In this document: piece after piece, positions 42,848 through 51,094 of the stretch
Position numbering within the stretch: position 1 is the first letter of the stretch
Layout of the letters: each line of letters opens with the position of its first letter
DNA from: Sphaerimonospora thailandensis
Lineage (GTDB): Bacteria; Actinomycetota; Actinomycetes; Streptosporangiales; Streptosporangiaceae
Direction: 5' to 3'
NCBI RefSeq assembly: GCF_016863115.1
Contig: NZ_BOOG01000018.1
Span: forward strand, 62,001 to 126,000
DNA: 64,000 bases
Translations under genes and position numbers: made by a program
Notes under the pieces: model-generated
The model's input: only the letters and a program-made list of their open reading frames with translations
Database searches by the model: none
What the model was told of the DNA's origin: nothing

Positions 42848-44100
42848 GACGACTCCATTTTGTGAGAGCGAGACGGGCGGGAGACGGCTCCCGCCTGATG
42901 AGCAGGGCCGGTTTGACGGGCGGACCCTGTGTGACCGGCGGCCCCCGTTCGACGGGTGGGAACGAGGCGGCCGGAGAGCACGGCGCAGCCGGCGAACGCC
43001 AGCAGCGACACCTCGCCGAGCACCCCGCCGACCGTGCGGACGGCGGGCAGCCCGCCGAGGTCGCCCGCGATCCGCACCAGCAGGGCGGCGTGCAGCAGCG
43101 CGAGCGGGCCGTACAACATCGGGTGGTACGGCAGCCGCACCCGCAGAACGGCGGGCAGGATGACCGGCGCATGGCCGAACACCATGGACATGACGAACCC
43201 GAGGAACACCGCGTGCAGCGACGCGTCGTAGAGGCCGCCGGTCTCCGGCCGCCCGAAGACCGCCCAGAGCGCGCCGGCCAGGGTCAGCCAGGCGTAACCG
43301 GAGAGCAGGCAGACGGCGGCGAAGCGCGGCAGACCGGTCGAGCGCACGGTCCGGCGTGCGATGTCGTGGACGGACAGCAGCCCGGCCAGTGCGACCATGC
43401 CCAGCCCGGCCACCCGCCATCCGATGACCGGCCAGGGCACCGAGGCGACCACGCCCGCGCCGAGCACGCCCATGGCGGCGAGGATGCCGTCGCTCGCGCG
43501 GCGGCCCTTCTCCTGATGGGGAAGGAAACCCACGTGTGCCAGCTCGAGCCGTTCTCCCGCGATGGTGAGCACGAGGAACGCCATCAGCCACGGCACCAGA
43601 TCCGCTATCGGAAGCCCGCGCAGCCACAGCAGACCGCCGATGTACCAGGCGATGGCGCCGCACATCTGGACGACGACCTCGCGGCAGGGGCGACGGGCGA
43701 GCAGCACGAGATAGACGGCGAGGAACCAGCCGGCCGCGGCGGTGAGCAGCACCTGCCCGGGCCGCGCGAACCCCGCGGCGCCCGCGAGCGCGCCGATGCC
43801 GGCCAGGGCGGGCGCGGCGTAGCCCCACGGGCGGCCGAGGGCGACGGCGCGCTCGAGGGAGATGAGCGTGCCCAGGAAGCCGAGCGCCATGAGCGGGCCG
43901 TGCTGGGTGGCGAGGGTGGGGTTGGGGACGGGTACGCCGGTGCCGAGCAGGCTCAGGCCGCCCCAGAGCCCGGCGATGACCGACAGCATGGCCCCCGCCA
44001 GCAGCGGCAGCCGGCTGACGGCGGCTCCGGGGCGCGGGGTTCCGGCCTTGGCCGGGGGAACCGCTCCGCGCTCCCTGGTCTGCGGGGTTTCTGCGCTCAT
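42844..44100 (-). CDS. Polytopic membrane protein of the nitrite-reductase operon (NnrS-like)
   Basis: Protein of 418 residues with about 11-12 membrane helices. Conserved His residues occur in TQHGPLMALGFLG and in LHAVFLGFVMSMVFGHAP, a pattern similar to NnrS-like haem/copper membrane proteins; the fold also resembles the membrane part of the fusion protein next door. Family assignment is tentative. ATG 44100 overlaps the regulator stop (ATGA) and its own stop overlaps the nirK start, so regulator, membrane protein, reductase and CopD-like protein are one coupled operon. The C-terminal tail (about 30 residues) is Thr/Gly/Gln-rich and encoded by loose repeats. Confidence 0.7.
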   Translation of the reverse strand: MSAETPQTRERGAVPPAKAGTPRPGAAVSRLPLLAGAMLSVIAGLWGGLSLLGTGVPVPNPTLATQHGPLMALGFLGTLISLERAVALGRPWGYAAPALAGIGALAGAAGFARPGQVLLTAAAGWFLAVYLVLLARRPCREVVVQMCGAIAWYIGGLLWLRGLPIADLVPWLMAFLVLTIAGERLELAHVGFLPHQEKGRRASDGILAAMGVLGAGVVASVPWPVIGWRVAGLGMVALAGLLSVHDIARRTVRSTGLPRFAAVCLLSGYAWLTLAGALWAVFGRPETGGLYDASLHAVFLGFVMSMVFGHAPVILPAVLRVRLPYHPMLYGPLALLHAALLVRIAGDLGGLPAVRTVGGVLGEVSLLAFAGCAVLSGRLVPTRRTGAAGHTGSARQTGPAHQAGAVSRPSRSHKMESS

Positions 44101-45020
44101 GATCCGGGGCCTCCGCCGCCATCGCACGAGCACGAGGTTTCCCCGTGGTCGTGCTGTCCGTGGTCGTGATGCTCGTGGTCGTGATGCTCGTGGTCGTGCA
44201 GGGTGGCGACGCACAGGTCGGGCCGTACGAACGGCTGCAGGCGAACGGCCTCGGACGGCGCGCCCATCTCGGCGAGCGCTCCCTGCATGAGGCCGAGGTG
44301 CACGCCGCAGGCGACCTCGGGATCGGACTGGGCGAGCTCGTGGAACGGACAGCGGCGCAGCTCGATGCGGGAGCCGTCGCCGACCGGCAGCGGCTCGAAG
44401 CCGGCCTCGTCGAGCAGGGTCACGATCTCGGCCGTCGTCGCCCCCAGGGCGGCCTCCATCGGCGAGCGGTCATCCGGCTCCGCGTGAGGGGGGCCATCCG
44501 CCGCGTCATCCGTCGCCGTGACGCCGGGAGGTGCCTGTTTTCCGGTGCGTCTCCCGACGCGCCTGCCGTAGGCGCGGCCCGCGGAGATCGCGGCGGCGCT
44601 CCGGTCCTCGCCCAGGCCGCCGAGGTAGGCGAGCAGCACCTCGGCGAGCAGTCGATAGTTGCGCCGATCGTCGCCGTCGCGCTCCGCGTCCGACGATTCG
44701 TGGGCGTTCGGCGAGTGGCTGTTCGGCGAGCGGGTGGTCGCCGAGTAGAGCAGGCGAGGGCGGCCCGGCCGTTCGCGGTCTTCCCGTCCGCCGGTGGCGT
44801 GGCCGTGCTCGACCAGGAGCGCGAGATGGCCGCGCACGGTGTTGGGGTGCAGCCCGACCGCGGCGGCGATCTCGGGAATGGCCATGGGCCGGTCCGCCCG
44901 CCGCAGGGTCTCCAGAACGGCCACGCGACTCACGTCCGCCAGCACCCGATGGGCGCGCGGGTCGATGTCCTGGCCGCTGCCGCCGTCGGCCGTGCTCTTA
45001 GTCACTCGTCGAGTTTCCAC
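44097..45020 (-). CDS. Cys-motif winged-helix regulator with His-rich tail
   Basis: Regulator of 307 residues. N-terminal winged helix (about 25-95; IPEIAAAVGLHPNTVRGHLALLVE). The C-terminal part has three conserved Cys spaced C-x13-C-x31-C in CPFHEL, VACGVHLGL and PDLCVATL, the layout of COG2345-type (SufR-like) regulators that may hold an Fe-S cluster or metal. It ends in a run of about 20 residues mostly His/Asp/Glu (HDHEHHDHEHHDHGQHDHG) plus a CSC, a likely copper or other metal binder. First gene of the nirK operon. GTG 45020 directly follows a TATACT -10 box by 7 bases, implying a leaderless mRNA. Confidence 0.8.
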   Translation of the reverse strand: METRRVTKSTADGGSGQDIDPRAHRVLADVSRVAVLETLRRADRPMAIPEIAAAVGLHPNTVRGHLALLVEHGHATGGREDRERPGRPRLLYSATTRSPNSHSPNAHESSDAERDGDDRRNYRLLAEVLLAYLGGLGEDRSAAAISAGRAYGRRVGRRTGKQAPPGVTATDDAADGPPHAEPDDRSPMEAALGATTAEIVTLLDEAGFEPLPVGDGSRIELRRCPFHELAQSDPEVACGVHLGLMQGALAEMGAPSEAVRLQPFVRPDLCVATLHDHEHHDHEHHDHGQHDHGETSCSCDGGGGPGS

Positions 45021-45050
45021 GGTCTGTAGTATAAATACATCGGAGACCGT
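45019..45050. promoter_or_regulatory. Divergent promoter with inverted repeat between the nirK operon and the hemerythrin gene
   Basis: Arms ACGGTCT (45019-45025) and AGACCGT (45044-45050) flank an AT-rich centre TGTAGTATAAATACA that holds a minus-strand TATACT -10 box (45028-45033) and overlapping plus-strand TATAAA. A protein bound to the arms would cover both promoters. Confidence 0.7.
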
Positions 45051-45128
45051 GAAAAACCCCTCCGGCCGTCGGCTTGAGGGAAGAACACACTGCCGGCCCC
45101 CGGGCCGGGACGAGGTGAGGAGCCGTAC

Positions 45129-45965
45129 ATGACCGTTACCGGCGAACAGGCACAGGCCGCTCCGGTGGCCGGACCTCAGGAAGCCACGGTGCGGGCGATC
45201 CACGATCACCACCGGAAGCTCGGCCGGACGATGGCGGATCACGCGCTCACCATCGGGCGCGCGGTCGACCAGCTGTCTTCTCCGACCGCCCGGCAGGCGA
45301 CGCTGGTCGCGTTCTGCAGGGAAGAGATCCTTCCGCACGCGATCGCCGAGGAGCAGACGCTGTACGCCACCGGCGCGAAGCTGACCGAGGCGGCGCTGCT
45401 GGTGCGCGCCATGATGGGTGAGCACACCGAGTTGCGCGACCTTGTGGACGCGCTGGAGCAGGCCCGCACTCCCGGTGAGATCGCCGGCGCCGCCGCTGCG
45501 CTGAACGCGATGTTCCAGTCGCACCTGGTGAAGGAGAACGACATCCTGCTCCCGGCGCTCGTCGACGCCGGTGTCGACCTCGGCGCGCTGCTGGGCGGCA
45601 TGCACGAGATCCTCGGTGAGTCCGGCCACGCGCACGGCTCGGAGCAGCCCGGTTCGGGTGAGGCCGCGGAACAGGCACAGGGGCACGCCTGCACATGCGG
45701 CGGCCACGACGACCCGGCCGCCGAGACGAACGCGCAGGTTGTGGACGGCGAGTTGGACGTACGGCGCCTGGTGCACGGCCGACGGCACGAGGAGATCTTC
45801 GCGACCTTCCGCGCCCTGCGGCCGAACGAAGCGTTCGTGCTGGTCAACGATCACGACCCGAAGCCGCTCTACTACCAGTTCGCCGCTCAGCACCCGGGTG
45901 AGTTCGACTGGGGCTACGTCGAGTCCGGCCCCGAGGTGTGGCGGGTGCGGATCGGGCGGCTCTGA
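45129..45965 (+). CDS. Hemerythrin-domain protein fused to DUF2249
   Basis: Protein of 278 residues. Hemerythrin HHE domain (about 18-150) with His ligands in IHDHHRK, LPHAIAEEQTLY, MGEHTELRD and FQSHLVKENDILLP: a di-iron site as in NO- or oxygen-responsive repair proteins. A His/Cys-containing linker (GHACTCGGHDD) leads to a DUF2249 domain (about 208-277; FVLVNDHDPKPLYYQF). Divergent from the nirK operon, so it likely handles NO or protects iron centres when nitrite is reduced. Strong ribosome site GAGGTGAGGAG. Confidence 0.9.
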   Translation: MTVTGEQAQAAPVAGPQEATVRAIHDHHRKLGRTMADHALTIGRAVDQLSSPTARQATLVAFCREEILPHAIAEEQTLYATGAKLTEAALLVRAMMGEHTELRDLVDALEQARTPGEIAGAAAALNAMFQSHLVKENDILLPALVDAGVDLGALLGGMHEILGESGHAHGSEQPGSGEAAEQAQGHACTCGGHDDPAAETNAQVVDGELDVRRLVHGRRHEEIFATFRALRPNEAFVLVNDHDPKPLYYQFAAQHPGEFDWGYVESGPEVWRVRIGRL

Positions 45966-46280
45966 CCGGCGGCACACCGCTGACCGGCTCATTTCGGGCC
46001 GGCGCATTGTGGATCGGCTCATTTCGACCGGTACGGCACAGCCCGGGGGCGCTCCGCTCTCTTCATGAGGGACAGCGTCTCCGGGATGCCCCGGGTGAGG
46101 GCAGGGACCAAGGTCCCGCTTCACCGGATCCGATGGCCCGTCCTCCCCGTCGGAGCTCGGGGGCTCCCCGAAACGCCGACACCGGCGCGCAGGGAGACCT
46201 CGGTCGGGGAGGCTCCCGGCGCGCCGGCGTCGACGGCCCGTCCGCTCCTGATCAGGGGAGGCCGATCAGGGGAGGACTGA
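45966..46280. other. Intergenic region between hemerythrin and chitinase genes
   Basis: 315 bases between convergent genes. It holds a duplicated GGCTCATTTCG element (near 45984 and 46015), a short hairpin GGGACCAAGGTCCC at 46106-46119 and, at the end, direct repeats described separately. A plus-strand open frame (46065-46280) has no ribosome site and an Arg/Pro-rich product, so it is not called. Confidence 0.4.
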
Positions 46281-46290
46281 TCAGGGGAGG
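46250..46290. repeat. Three direct repeats spanning the chitinase stop codon
   Basis: Three copies of GATCAGGGGAGG at 46250, 46264 and 46279. On the minus strand each copy repeats the last codons and the TGA of the chitinase gene, the same arrangement as at the hmgA 3' end. Confidence 0.85.
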
Positions 46291-48131
46291 GTCGCGAGGT
46301 GGGGCTTCACCGTCTTGGAGAAGTTCCAGTTGTGGGTGGCATCCCAGTTGATGGACCAGGTCATCGCGCCCCTGATCTCCGGGTAGGCCCGCGGCGGCAC
46401 GAACGTACCGCAGTTGGCCTTGGTCGCCAGGCAGGTGAGGGCCTGGTTGACCAGGGACGGAGCGACGACGCCGCCGCCCGCGGCGCCCGGCCCGGCCGGC
46501 AGGCCCAGGGCGACCTGGTCGGGCCGCAGGCCGTTCTCCAACTGGATGCAGGCCAGCGCGGTCATGAAGTTGACCGTCCCCTGCGAGTAGGCCTGCGCCT
46601 TGTCACAGCCGAGCATCGAGCCGGAGTTGTAATACTGCGTGAACACGACGGTGAGGATGTCCTTGATGTTCAGCGCGAGCTTGAAGTACTCCATGCCGGT
46701 CGACTGCATGTCGATGGTCTGCGGCGCCATCGTGATGATGAGGCCGGCGCCGACCTTCGCCCGCAGGGAGCGCAGGGCCTGGCCCATGTAGGTGGCGTTG
46801 AGACCGTTCTCCAGGTCGATGTCGACTCCGTCGAAGCCGTAGCTCTGCATGAGGCCGTAGACCGAGTCCGCGAACTTCGTCGCGGCGGCCGCGCTGCCCA
46901 CCTGGATCCGGCCCTTCTCGCCGCCGACCGAGATGATGACCTTCTTGCCTCGTGCCTGCAGGGCCTTCACATCGGCCTTGAACTGCGCGTCGGTGTAGCC
47001 GCCGAGCCCGGCCGACAGGTCGGCGCCCACGCTGAAGCTCACCTCACCGGGCGTGGAGGTGGCCTCGCCGAAGGCCACCGCGATCAGGTCGTACTCGTTC
47101 GGCACGGCCGACAGCTTCAGCAGCTTGGCCGCATGGTTGTCGAAGTTGTGCCAGTAGCCGGTGAGGAAGCGCTTGGGTAGCGGACCGGTCGAGCAGCCGG
47201 TGGTGGTGGCGTCGGCAGGGTTGCTCGCCGGGCCCTCACCGACCGAGTTGTACGCGGTGACCGTGTAGGAGTAGCTCGTGCAGGCGGTCAGGCCGCTGAT
47301 CGCCTGGGAGGTCCCGGTGGTCGTGGCCACGAGCGTGTTGCCGCTGCGGATGCGGTAACCGGTGACGGTGCCGGTCGCCGCGGGCCAGGTCAGGGTCAGG
47401 CCGGTGTCGCTGACCGAGCCCACGGTGACCGTTCCCACCTTGCCGGGCGCGCCGTTGGAGCACCCGGTGGTGGAGCCGGAGATCGGGTCGCTTGCCGGGC
47501 TCTCGCCCGCCGAGTTGTACGCCTTGATCGTGAAGGTGTGCGAGGAGCAGGCGGCCAGACCGGAGATCGTCGCGCTGGTCCCGGTCACCGAGGCGCGCTG
47601 CGCCGTACCCTCATAGACGCGGTAGCCGGTCACCGTGCCGGAGGCGGCGCCCCACGACAGGGAGATCGAACTGTCCGTGGTCGTGCCGACGCTCGGAGCG
47701 CCCGGCTTGCCGGGGACCTGGACCTCCGGTCCGCCGCCGCCGTCACACGGGTTGCCGTTCACGGTGCAGTTCGTGATGCCGGGGAAGTTGCCGGGGTTGC
47801 CGTTGAAGCCGAAGCTCTGCTTCGCGCCGGGGGCCAGTGCCCCGGCCCAGCTCGGCGGGGTGAAGGTGTAGTGCTGGCCGCTGCGGGCCATGGTCGCGTC
47901 CCAGGCCGAGGGGATCGAGAACCCGGCGGGCAGGTCGAACTGCACGTTCCAGTTCACGGGCGACGACGTGCCGTTGCTGACGGTCACGCTCCCCCCGAAT
48001 CCGGAGCCCCAGTCCTGGGTCTTGGCGAAGGTGGCGGTGACCGAGCCCGCCGCCTGCGCGGGAACCGCGATCAAGGGCAGGACCAGGGCCGCCAGGGCGG
48101 CCACGCCGCCCAGGGTGGCGCGTAATTTCAT
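46281..48131 (-). CDS. Secreted GH18 chitinase with CBM2 and two FN3 domains
   Basis: Extracellular enzyme of 616 residues: signal peptide (about 1-28, ending PAQAAG), a CBM2 cellulose/chitin-binding domain (about 29-132, with Trp in TQDWGSGF and VNWNVQF), two fibronectin III domains (about 145-232 and 238-326), and a GH18 barrel (about 333-616) with the catalytic DxxDxDxE motif FDGVDIDLE, acid/base Glu441. It hydrolyses chitin by substrate-assisted catalysis. ATG 48131 has GAGGTGA upstream. A 23-base palindrome lies 100 bases upstream and is a likely carbon-source operator. The gene is monocistronic. Confidence 0.95.
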   Translation of the reverse strand: MKLRATLGGVAALAALVLPLIAVPAQAAGSVTATFAKTQDWGSGFGGSVTVSNGTSSPVNWNVQFDLPAGFSIPSAWDATMARSGQHYTFTPPSWAGALAPGAKQSFGFNGNPGNFPGITNCTVNGNPCDGGGGPEVQVPGKPGAPSVGTTTDSSISLSWGAASGTVTGYRVYEGTAQRASVTGTSATISGLAACSSHTFTIKAYNSAGESPASDPISGSTTGCSNGAPGKVGTVTVGSVSDTGLTLTWPAATGTVTGYRIRSGNTLVATTTGTSQAISGLTACTSYSYTVTAYNSVGEGPASNPADATTTGCSTGPLPKRFLTGYWHNFDNHAAKLLKLSAVPNEYDLIAVAFGEATSTPGEVSFSVGADLSAGLGGYTDAQFKADVKALQARGKKVIISVGGEKGRIQVGSAAAATKFADSVYGLMQSYGFDGVDIDLENGLNATYMGQALRSLRAKVGAGLIITMAPQTIDMQSTGMEYFKLALNIKDILTVVFTQYYNSGSMLGCDKAQAYSQGTVNFMTALACIQLENGLRPDQVALGLPAGPGAAGGGVVAPSLVNQALTCLATKANCGTFVPPRAYPEIRGAMTWSINWDATHNWNFSKTVKPHLATLP

Positions 48132-48230
48132 GTTCACCTCAGGGGGTCGAGATGGTTGGGGGGAGCCGTACGGCCCGCGCCACAGGAGGCGACGGACGCG
48201 AGCCGTACAGGGGAGAGTCACATCCCGGCT

Positions 48231-48253
48231 CTATTAAGAAAGTTTCCTAATAG
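48231..48253. promoter_or_regulatory. Candidate operator upstream of the chitinase gene
   Basis: 23-base palindrome: arms CTATTAAGAAA and TTTCCTAATAG around one G, with a single mismatched pair. AT-rich in a GC-rich setting and 100 bases before the chitinase start. It probably binds a regulator of polysaccharide use; it is unlike the TGGTCTAGACCA-type DasR site. Confidence 0.6.
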
Positions 48254-48286
48254 TTATCGTGATCGTATCCCTGAGGAGGCCGCCCT

Positions 48287-48982
48287 TCAAGGCCCAAACA
48301 CGTCTTCGGGGCTGAAAGTCACCAGTGCGTCGGCCTTGCGGGTCAGATCGGGCACCTCGGCGTCCTGCGCCGCATAGCCGACGGGGAACAGGATGTACGG
48401 CCGCTCGTTGGCCGGCCGCGCACAGATCTCGCTGAGGAACGCCATCGGATTCGGCGTGTGCGTGAGGGTCGACAGCCCCATCGTGTGCAGCGCGGCGATG
48501 AAGAAACCGCAGGCGATGCCGACGCTCTCGTTGACGTAGTAGTGCTTGACCCTCCTGCCGTCCGGCCGTATGCCGTACTTCTCGGCGAAACAGACCACCA
48601 GCCACGGCGCCACCTCCAGGTAGCCCTTGTCGGAGGTGGTCTCCAGCGGCGCCAGGGCCTCGCGCCACTCGGGGGGCAGCCGCCCGCCCTCGTAGTTCTG
48701 CCGCTCCTCGACCTCGGAGGCCTCCCTGATCCGCTTCTTGGTCGCGGCGTCGCCGATCAGCACGAACTTCCACGGCTGCTGGTGCGCGCCCGACGGTGCG
48801 GTGTTGGCCGCCCGCACCGCGAGCTCCAGGCACTCGCGCGGCACCGGCTCGTCACTGAAGAAGCGCACGCTTCTGCGCCGATCCAGGTGCTCGTAGAACT
48901 CCCGGCCTCGGGTGATCATGTCCTGCTCGGCGTACCGTTCCGGGCGATAAGGAACGAACGGGTAGGAGTGTTGCTGTGCCAT
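48287..48982 (-). CDS. Nitroreductase-fold flavoprotein, iodotyrosine deiodinase-like
   Basis: FMN enzyme of 231 residues. RRRSVRFFSDEPVP and NTAPSGAHQQPWKFVLI are the FMN-binding motifs; the combination GAHQQPW, NYEGGRLPPEW (the lid region) and LSTLTHTPNPMAFL is typical of the iodotyrosine deiodinase branch, which removes halogen from halotyrosines, rather than generic nitroreductases. Substrate in this organism is unknown. GGAGGTGG precedes ATG 48982. Divergent from an Lrp regulator over 129 bases, which probably controls it. Confidence 0.85.
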   Translation of the reverse strand: MAQQHSYPFVPYRPERYAEQDMITRGREFYEHLDRRRSVRFFSDEPVPRECLELAVRAANTAPSGAHQQPWKFVLIGDAATKKRIREASEVEERQNYEGGRLPPEWREALAPLETTSDKGYLEVAPWLVVCFAEKYGIRPDGRRVKHYYVNESVGIACGFFIAALHTMGLSTLTHTPNPMAFLSEICARPANERPYILFPVGYAAQDAEVPDLTRKADALVTFSPEDVFGP

Positions 48983-49111
48983 CTGCCACCTCCATGACTG
49001 CCATATGTGCAGGCGTAGTCTGATTCGCGATGACAGACCGGGCAATCGAACGCTCATTTTGCTGCCGAATTGGCAGTCGACGATCGAGCGCGAGCGGCGG
49101 AGGTGCGCAGA

Positions 49112-49633
49112 TTGGCAAGAACCGGGCTCGACACGCTCGACGTACGGATCCTCCGTCTGCTCCGCGAGCATCCCAGGACGGGCCTGCTGGAGGTCTCCCG
49201 CCTGCTGGGAGTGGCGAGAGGTACGGTCCAGGCCCGTCTCGACCGGATGATCGCCGACGGCGTCGTCGCCGACTTCGGGCCGAACCTGTCCCCCCGAGCC
49301 CTGGGTTATCCGGTGCAGGCGTTCACCACACTGGAGGTCGAGCAGGCCTCCCGCGCCGAGATCTCGGCCGTGCTCGCGGCGATCCCCGAGGTGCTCGAGG
49401 CGTACATCGTCACCGGCCCCGGCGACGTGTGGTGCCGCATCGCCGGCCGGGACAACGAGCACATCCAGTCGGTCATCGACCGCATCCTGACCATCCCCGG
49501 CGTACGGCGCAGCAGCACGGTCATCGCCCTGTCCGCCGTCGTCCCCCACCGTGTCCAGCCCCTGGCCGAACTCCCTCTGGCCGAACTTCGAGATGGGCGA
49601 GCGGCTAACGAGGGCCTTCGGCGAGGGACCTGA
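49112..49633 (+). CDS. Lrp/AsnC-family regulator
   Basis: Regulator of 173 residues: N-terminal helix-turn-helix (about 5-55; LLEVSRLLGVARGTVQARLDRM) and a C-terminal RAM ligand-binding domain (about 68-150; AYIVTGPGDVWCRIAGRD). These regulators sense amino acids. TTG 49112 is preferred because GGAGG is spaced 8 bases before it; GTG 49103 and TTG 49070 also lie in frame. Divergent from the deiodinase-like gene. Its 3' end overlaps the convergent SRPBCC gene by 29 bases. Confidence 0.82.
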   Translation: MARTGLDTLDVRILRLLREHPRTGLLEVSRLLGVARGTVQARLDRMIADGVVADFGPNLSPRALGYPVQAFTTLEVEQASRAEISAVLAAIPEVLEAYIVTGPGDVWCRIAGRDNEHIQSVIDRILTIPGVRRSSTVIALSAVVPHRVQPLAELPLAELRDGRAANEGLRRGT

Positions 49634-50135
49634 TGCCGTGCAGCGTGTGCTCCATGCCGGCCCGCAGGTCGGTGAGTCGCCACCGGACGATGGCCTCCAC
49701 CCGCTCCGGGCTACGGGAGATCGCCAGGGTGAGCCCGGAGGGCGCCGGACCGATCCGCGCGCCATGGACCAGACGAGTGCCGCCCGCCTCGGGCTCGAGG
49801 ACGAACCGCCAGGTGGCCACCGGGGTCCGCGGATCGGGTGCGGCCGCGCCGAACCGGCCGTCCGGGTCGACCACGGCCCAGGCGAACACGCGCGGCGCGT
49901 CCAGTTCGACGACGTGCGACACGGTCCGCCACTCGCCCAGCATGTCGTTGCGGTTGTGGCCCTCGAAGCGGGCGTTCACCGCCGGACGGTCGGCGCCGTC
50001 GAGCCATCGCACCCGCTGAAGTTCAGGGCTGAACCTGGCCGGCAGTTCGATGTCCGTTACCAACTCCCACACCCGTGCCGGGTCCGCTTCGATGTGCACC
50101 TCGCACTCCACGCTCGGACCATCCGCATCACGCAC
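49605..50135 (-). CDS. SRPBCC (polyketide cyclase/START-like) family protein
   Basis: Protein of 176 residues with the SRPBCC beta-helix grip fold: VECEVHIEADPARVWELVTDIELPARFSPEL is the typical opening, followed by paired strands and a long C-terminal helix. These proteins bind hydrophobic ligands; function not predictable. GTG 50135 has a GGGGACGGG site. It lies 82 bases after the sulfotransferase-like gene on the same strand, so the two may be co-transcribed. Confidence 0.75.
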   Translation of the reverse strand: MRDADGPSVECEVHIEADPARVWELVTDIELPARFSPELQRVRWLDGADRPAVNARFEGHNRNDMLGEWRTVSHVVELDAPRVFAWAVVDPDGRFGAAAPDPRTPVATWRFVLEPEAGGTRLVHGARIGPAPSGLTLAISRSPERVEAIVRWRLTDLRAGMEHTLHGIRSLAEGPR

Positions 50136-50217
50136 GATCCCGTCCCCTCTCGGCCTGATCGATTTGGGCGACTTCCCGACAATAAGCAGGAGTCCCGTGT
50201 ACGGCCGACGAGGGGGA

Positions 50218-50925
50218 TCAATTTCTCGCATCGAAGGGCGAGGGGATGCGGCCTTCGATGAGCAGTTTCTCTATGGAACGGCGCAGGGACTCGGCGTCGT
50301 TCAGGTGGGGGAACGGCTCGGCCGCAGGCGGGTCCACGCCGAGGAAGGCGCACAGGGGACCCCACCCCTGGCGAACGTCGAACACCAGGAGGCGTTCCGG
50401 TGGGAGGCTCTCTCGGACGGCGGCGACGTGCCGGTGGTAGGCGGCGATGGCCGACATCTCATCCGGCGCCTTCTCGCCGAAGCGCCACTCCTCCTCGAAG
50501 ACGGACCGGCCGATCTTCTGCAGCAGCGGGCGGAGACTCTCCACGGCCGCCATGACGGTGTTCCCGGCTTCGTGTGCGTGCTCTTCGAAGGCCTGACGAG
50601 GTCCGTTCGTCATCAGGGCATGCAAGCTCGTGTACCAGCCGGCGGGGTCGCGAACGGTGAGGACGACCTTCGCGTCGGGGTAGGTTTCCGCGAGCTCCCG
50701 CCAGAAATAGCTGGCCGGCCAGTCCACGCATGATCGGTAGCCCTCGAACGTCCGATCCCAGTCCACCGGGGAGCCCGAGCCGGCGGGCAGCCAGTGCTCG
50801 GCATACTCCGGATGAGCCATGATCTCGAACATGTGGTAACAGGGGCCGAAGCCCAGCCGTTCCAGGGCCGCCTTCAGCGAGGTTGTTCCGGTACGCGGGA
50901 GCCCCGCGCCGATGACCTTGATCAT
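50218..50925 (-). CDS. Sulfotransferase-family protein (Sulfotransfer_4 type)
   Basis: Protein of 235 residues starting MIKVIGAGLPRTGTTSLKAALERLG, where LPRTGTTSLK is the 5'-phosphosulfate (P-loop-like) motif, followed by YHMFE and later VVLTVRDPAGWYTS, the 3'-phosphate site. This matches the PF17784-like sulfotransferases common in actinobacteria and fungi. ATG 50925 chosen at the motif start; upstream in-frame residues lack homology. Substrate unknown. It leads a possible two-gene unit with the SRPBCC gene. Confidence 0.8.
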   Translation of the reverse strand: MIKVIGAGLPRTGTTSLKAALERLGFGPCYHMFEIMAHPEYAEHWLPAGSGSPVDWDRTFEGYRSCVDWPASYFWRELAETYPDAKVVLTVRDPAGWYTSLHALMTNGPRQAFEEHAHEAGNTVMAAVESLRPLLQKIGRSVFEEEWRFGEKAPDEMSAIAAYHRHVAAVRESLPPERLLVFDVRQGWGPLCAFLGVDPPAAEPFPHLNDAESLRRSIEKLLIEGRIPSPFDARN

Positions 50926-51094
50926 GTTCAGCCTTCCGCCGCAGACGACTGTCACCTGCCTTCTGACGGGCGCATCACCTCCCTGCACTTCCTATGAGAC
51001 TTTTCCCCACATTTTCGACGAATTCTCGGCGAGGAGATCGAGTACCGCTGACAGCGAGGCGAGCAGGCGTGGCGGGGGCGTGCGCGTCGGTGAT

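Noticed and set aside
42848-44122. N-terminal extension of the nitrite reductase fusion
   Set aside because: The frame is open further upstream but reads Arg/Ala/Gly-rich nonsense over another gene; ATG 42847 has an ATGA overlap.
46065-46280. 71-residue open frame between hemerythrin and chitinase genes
   Set aside because: Arg/Pro-rich product without domain, no ribosome site, and it runs into the direct repeats.
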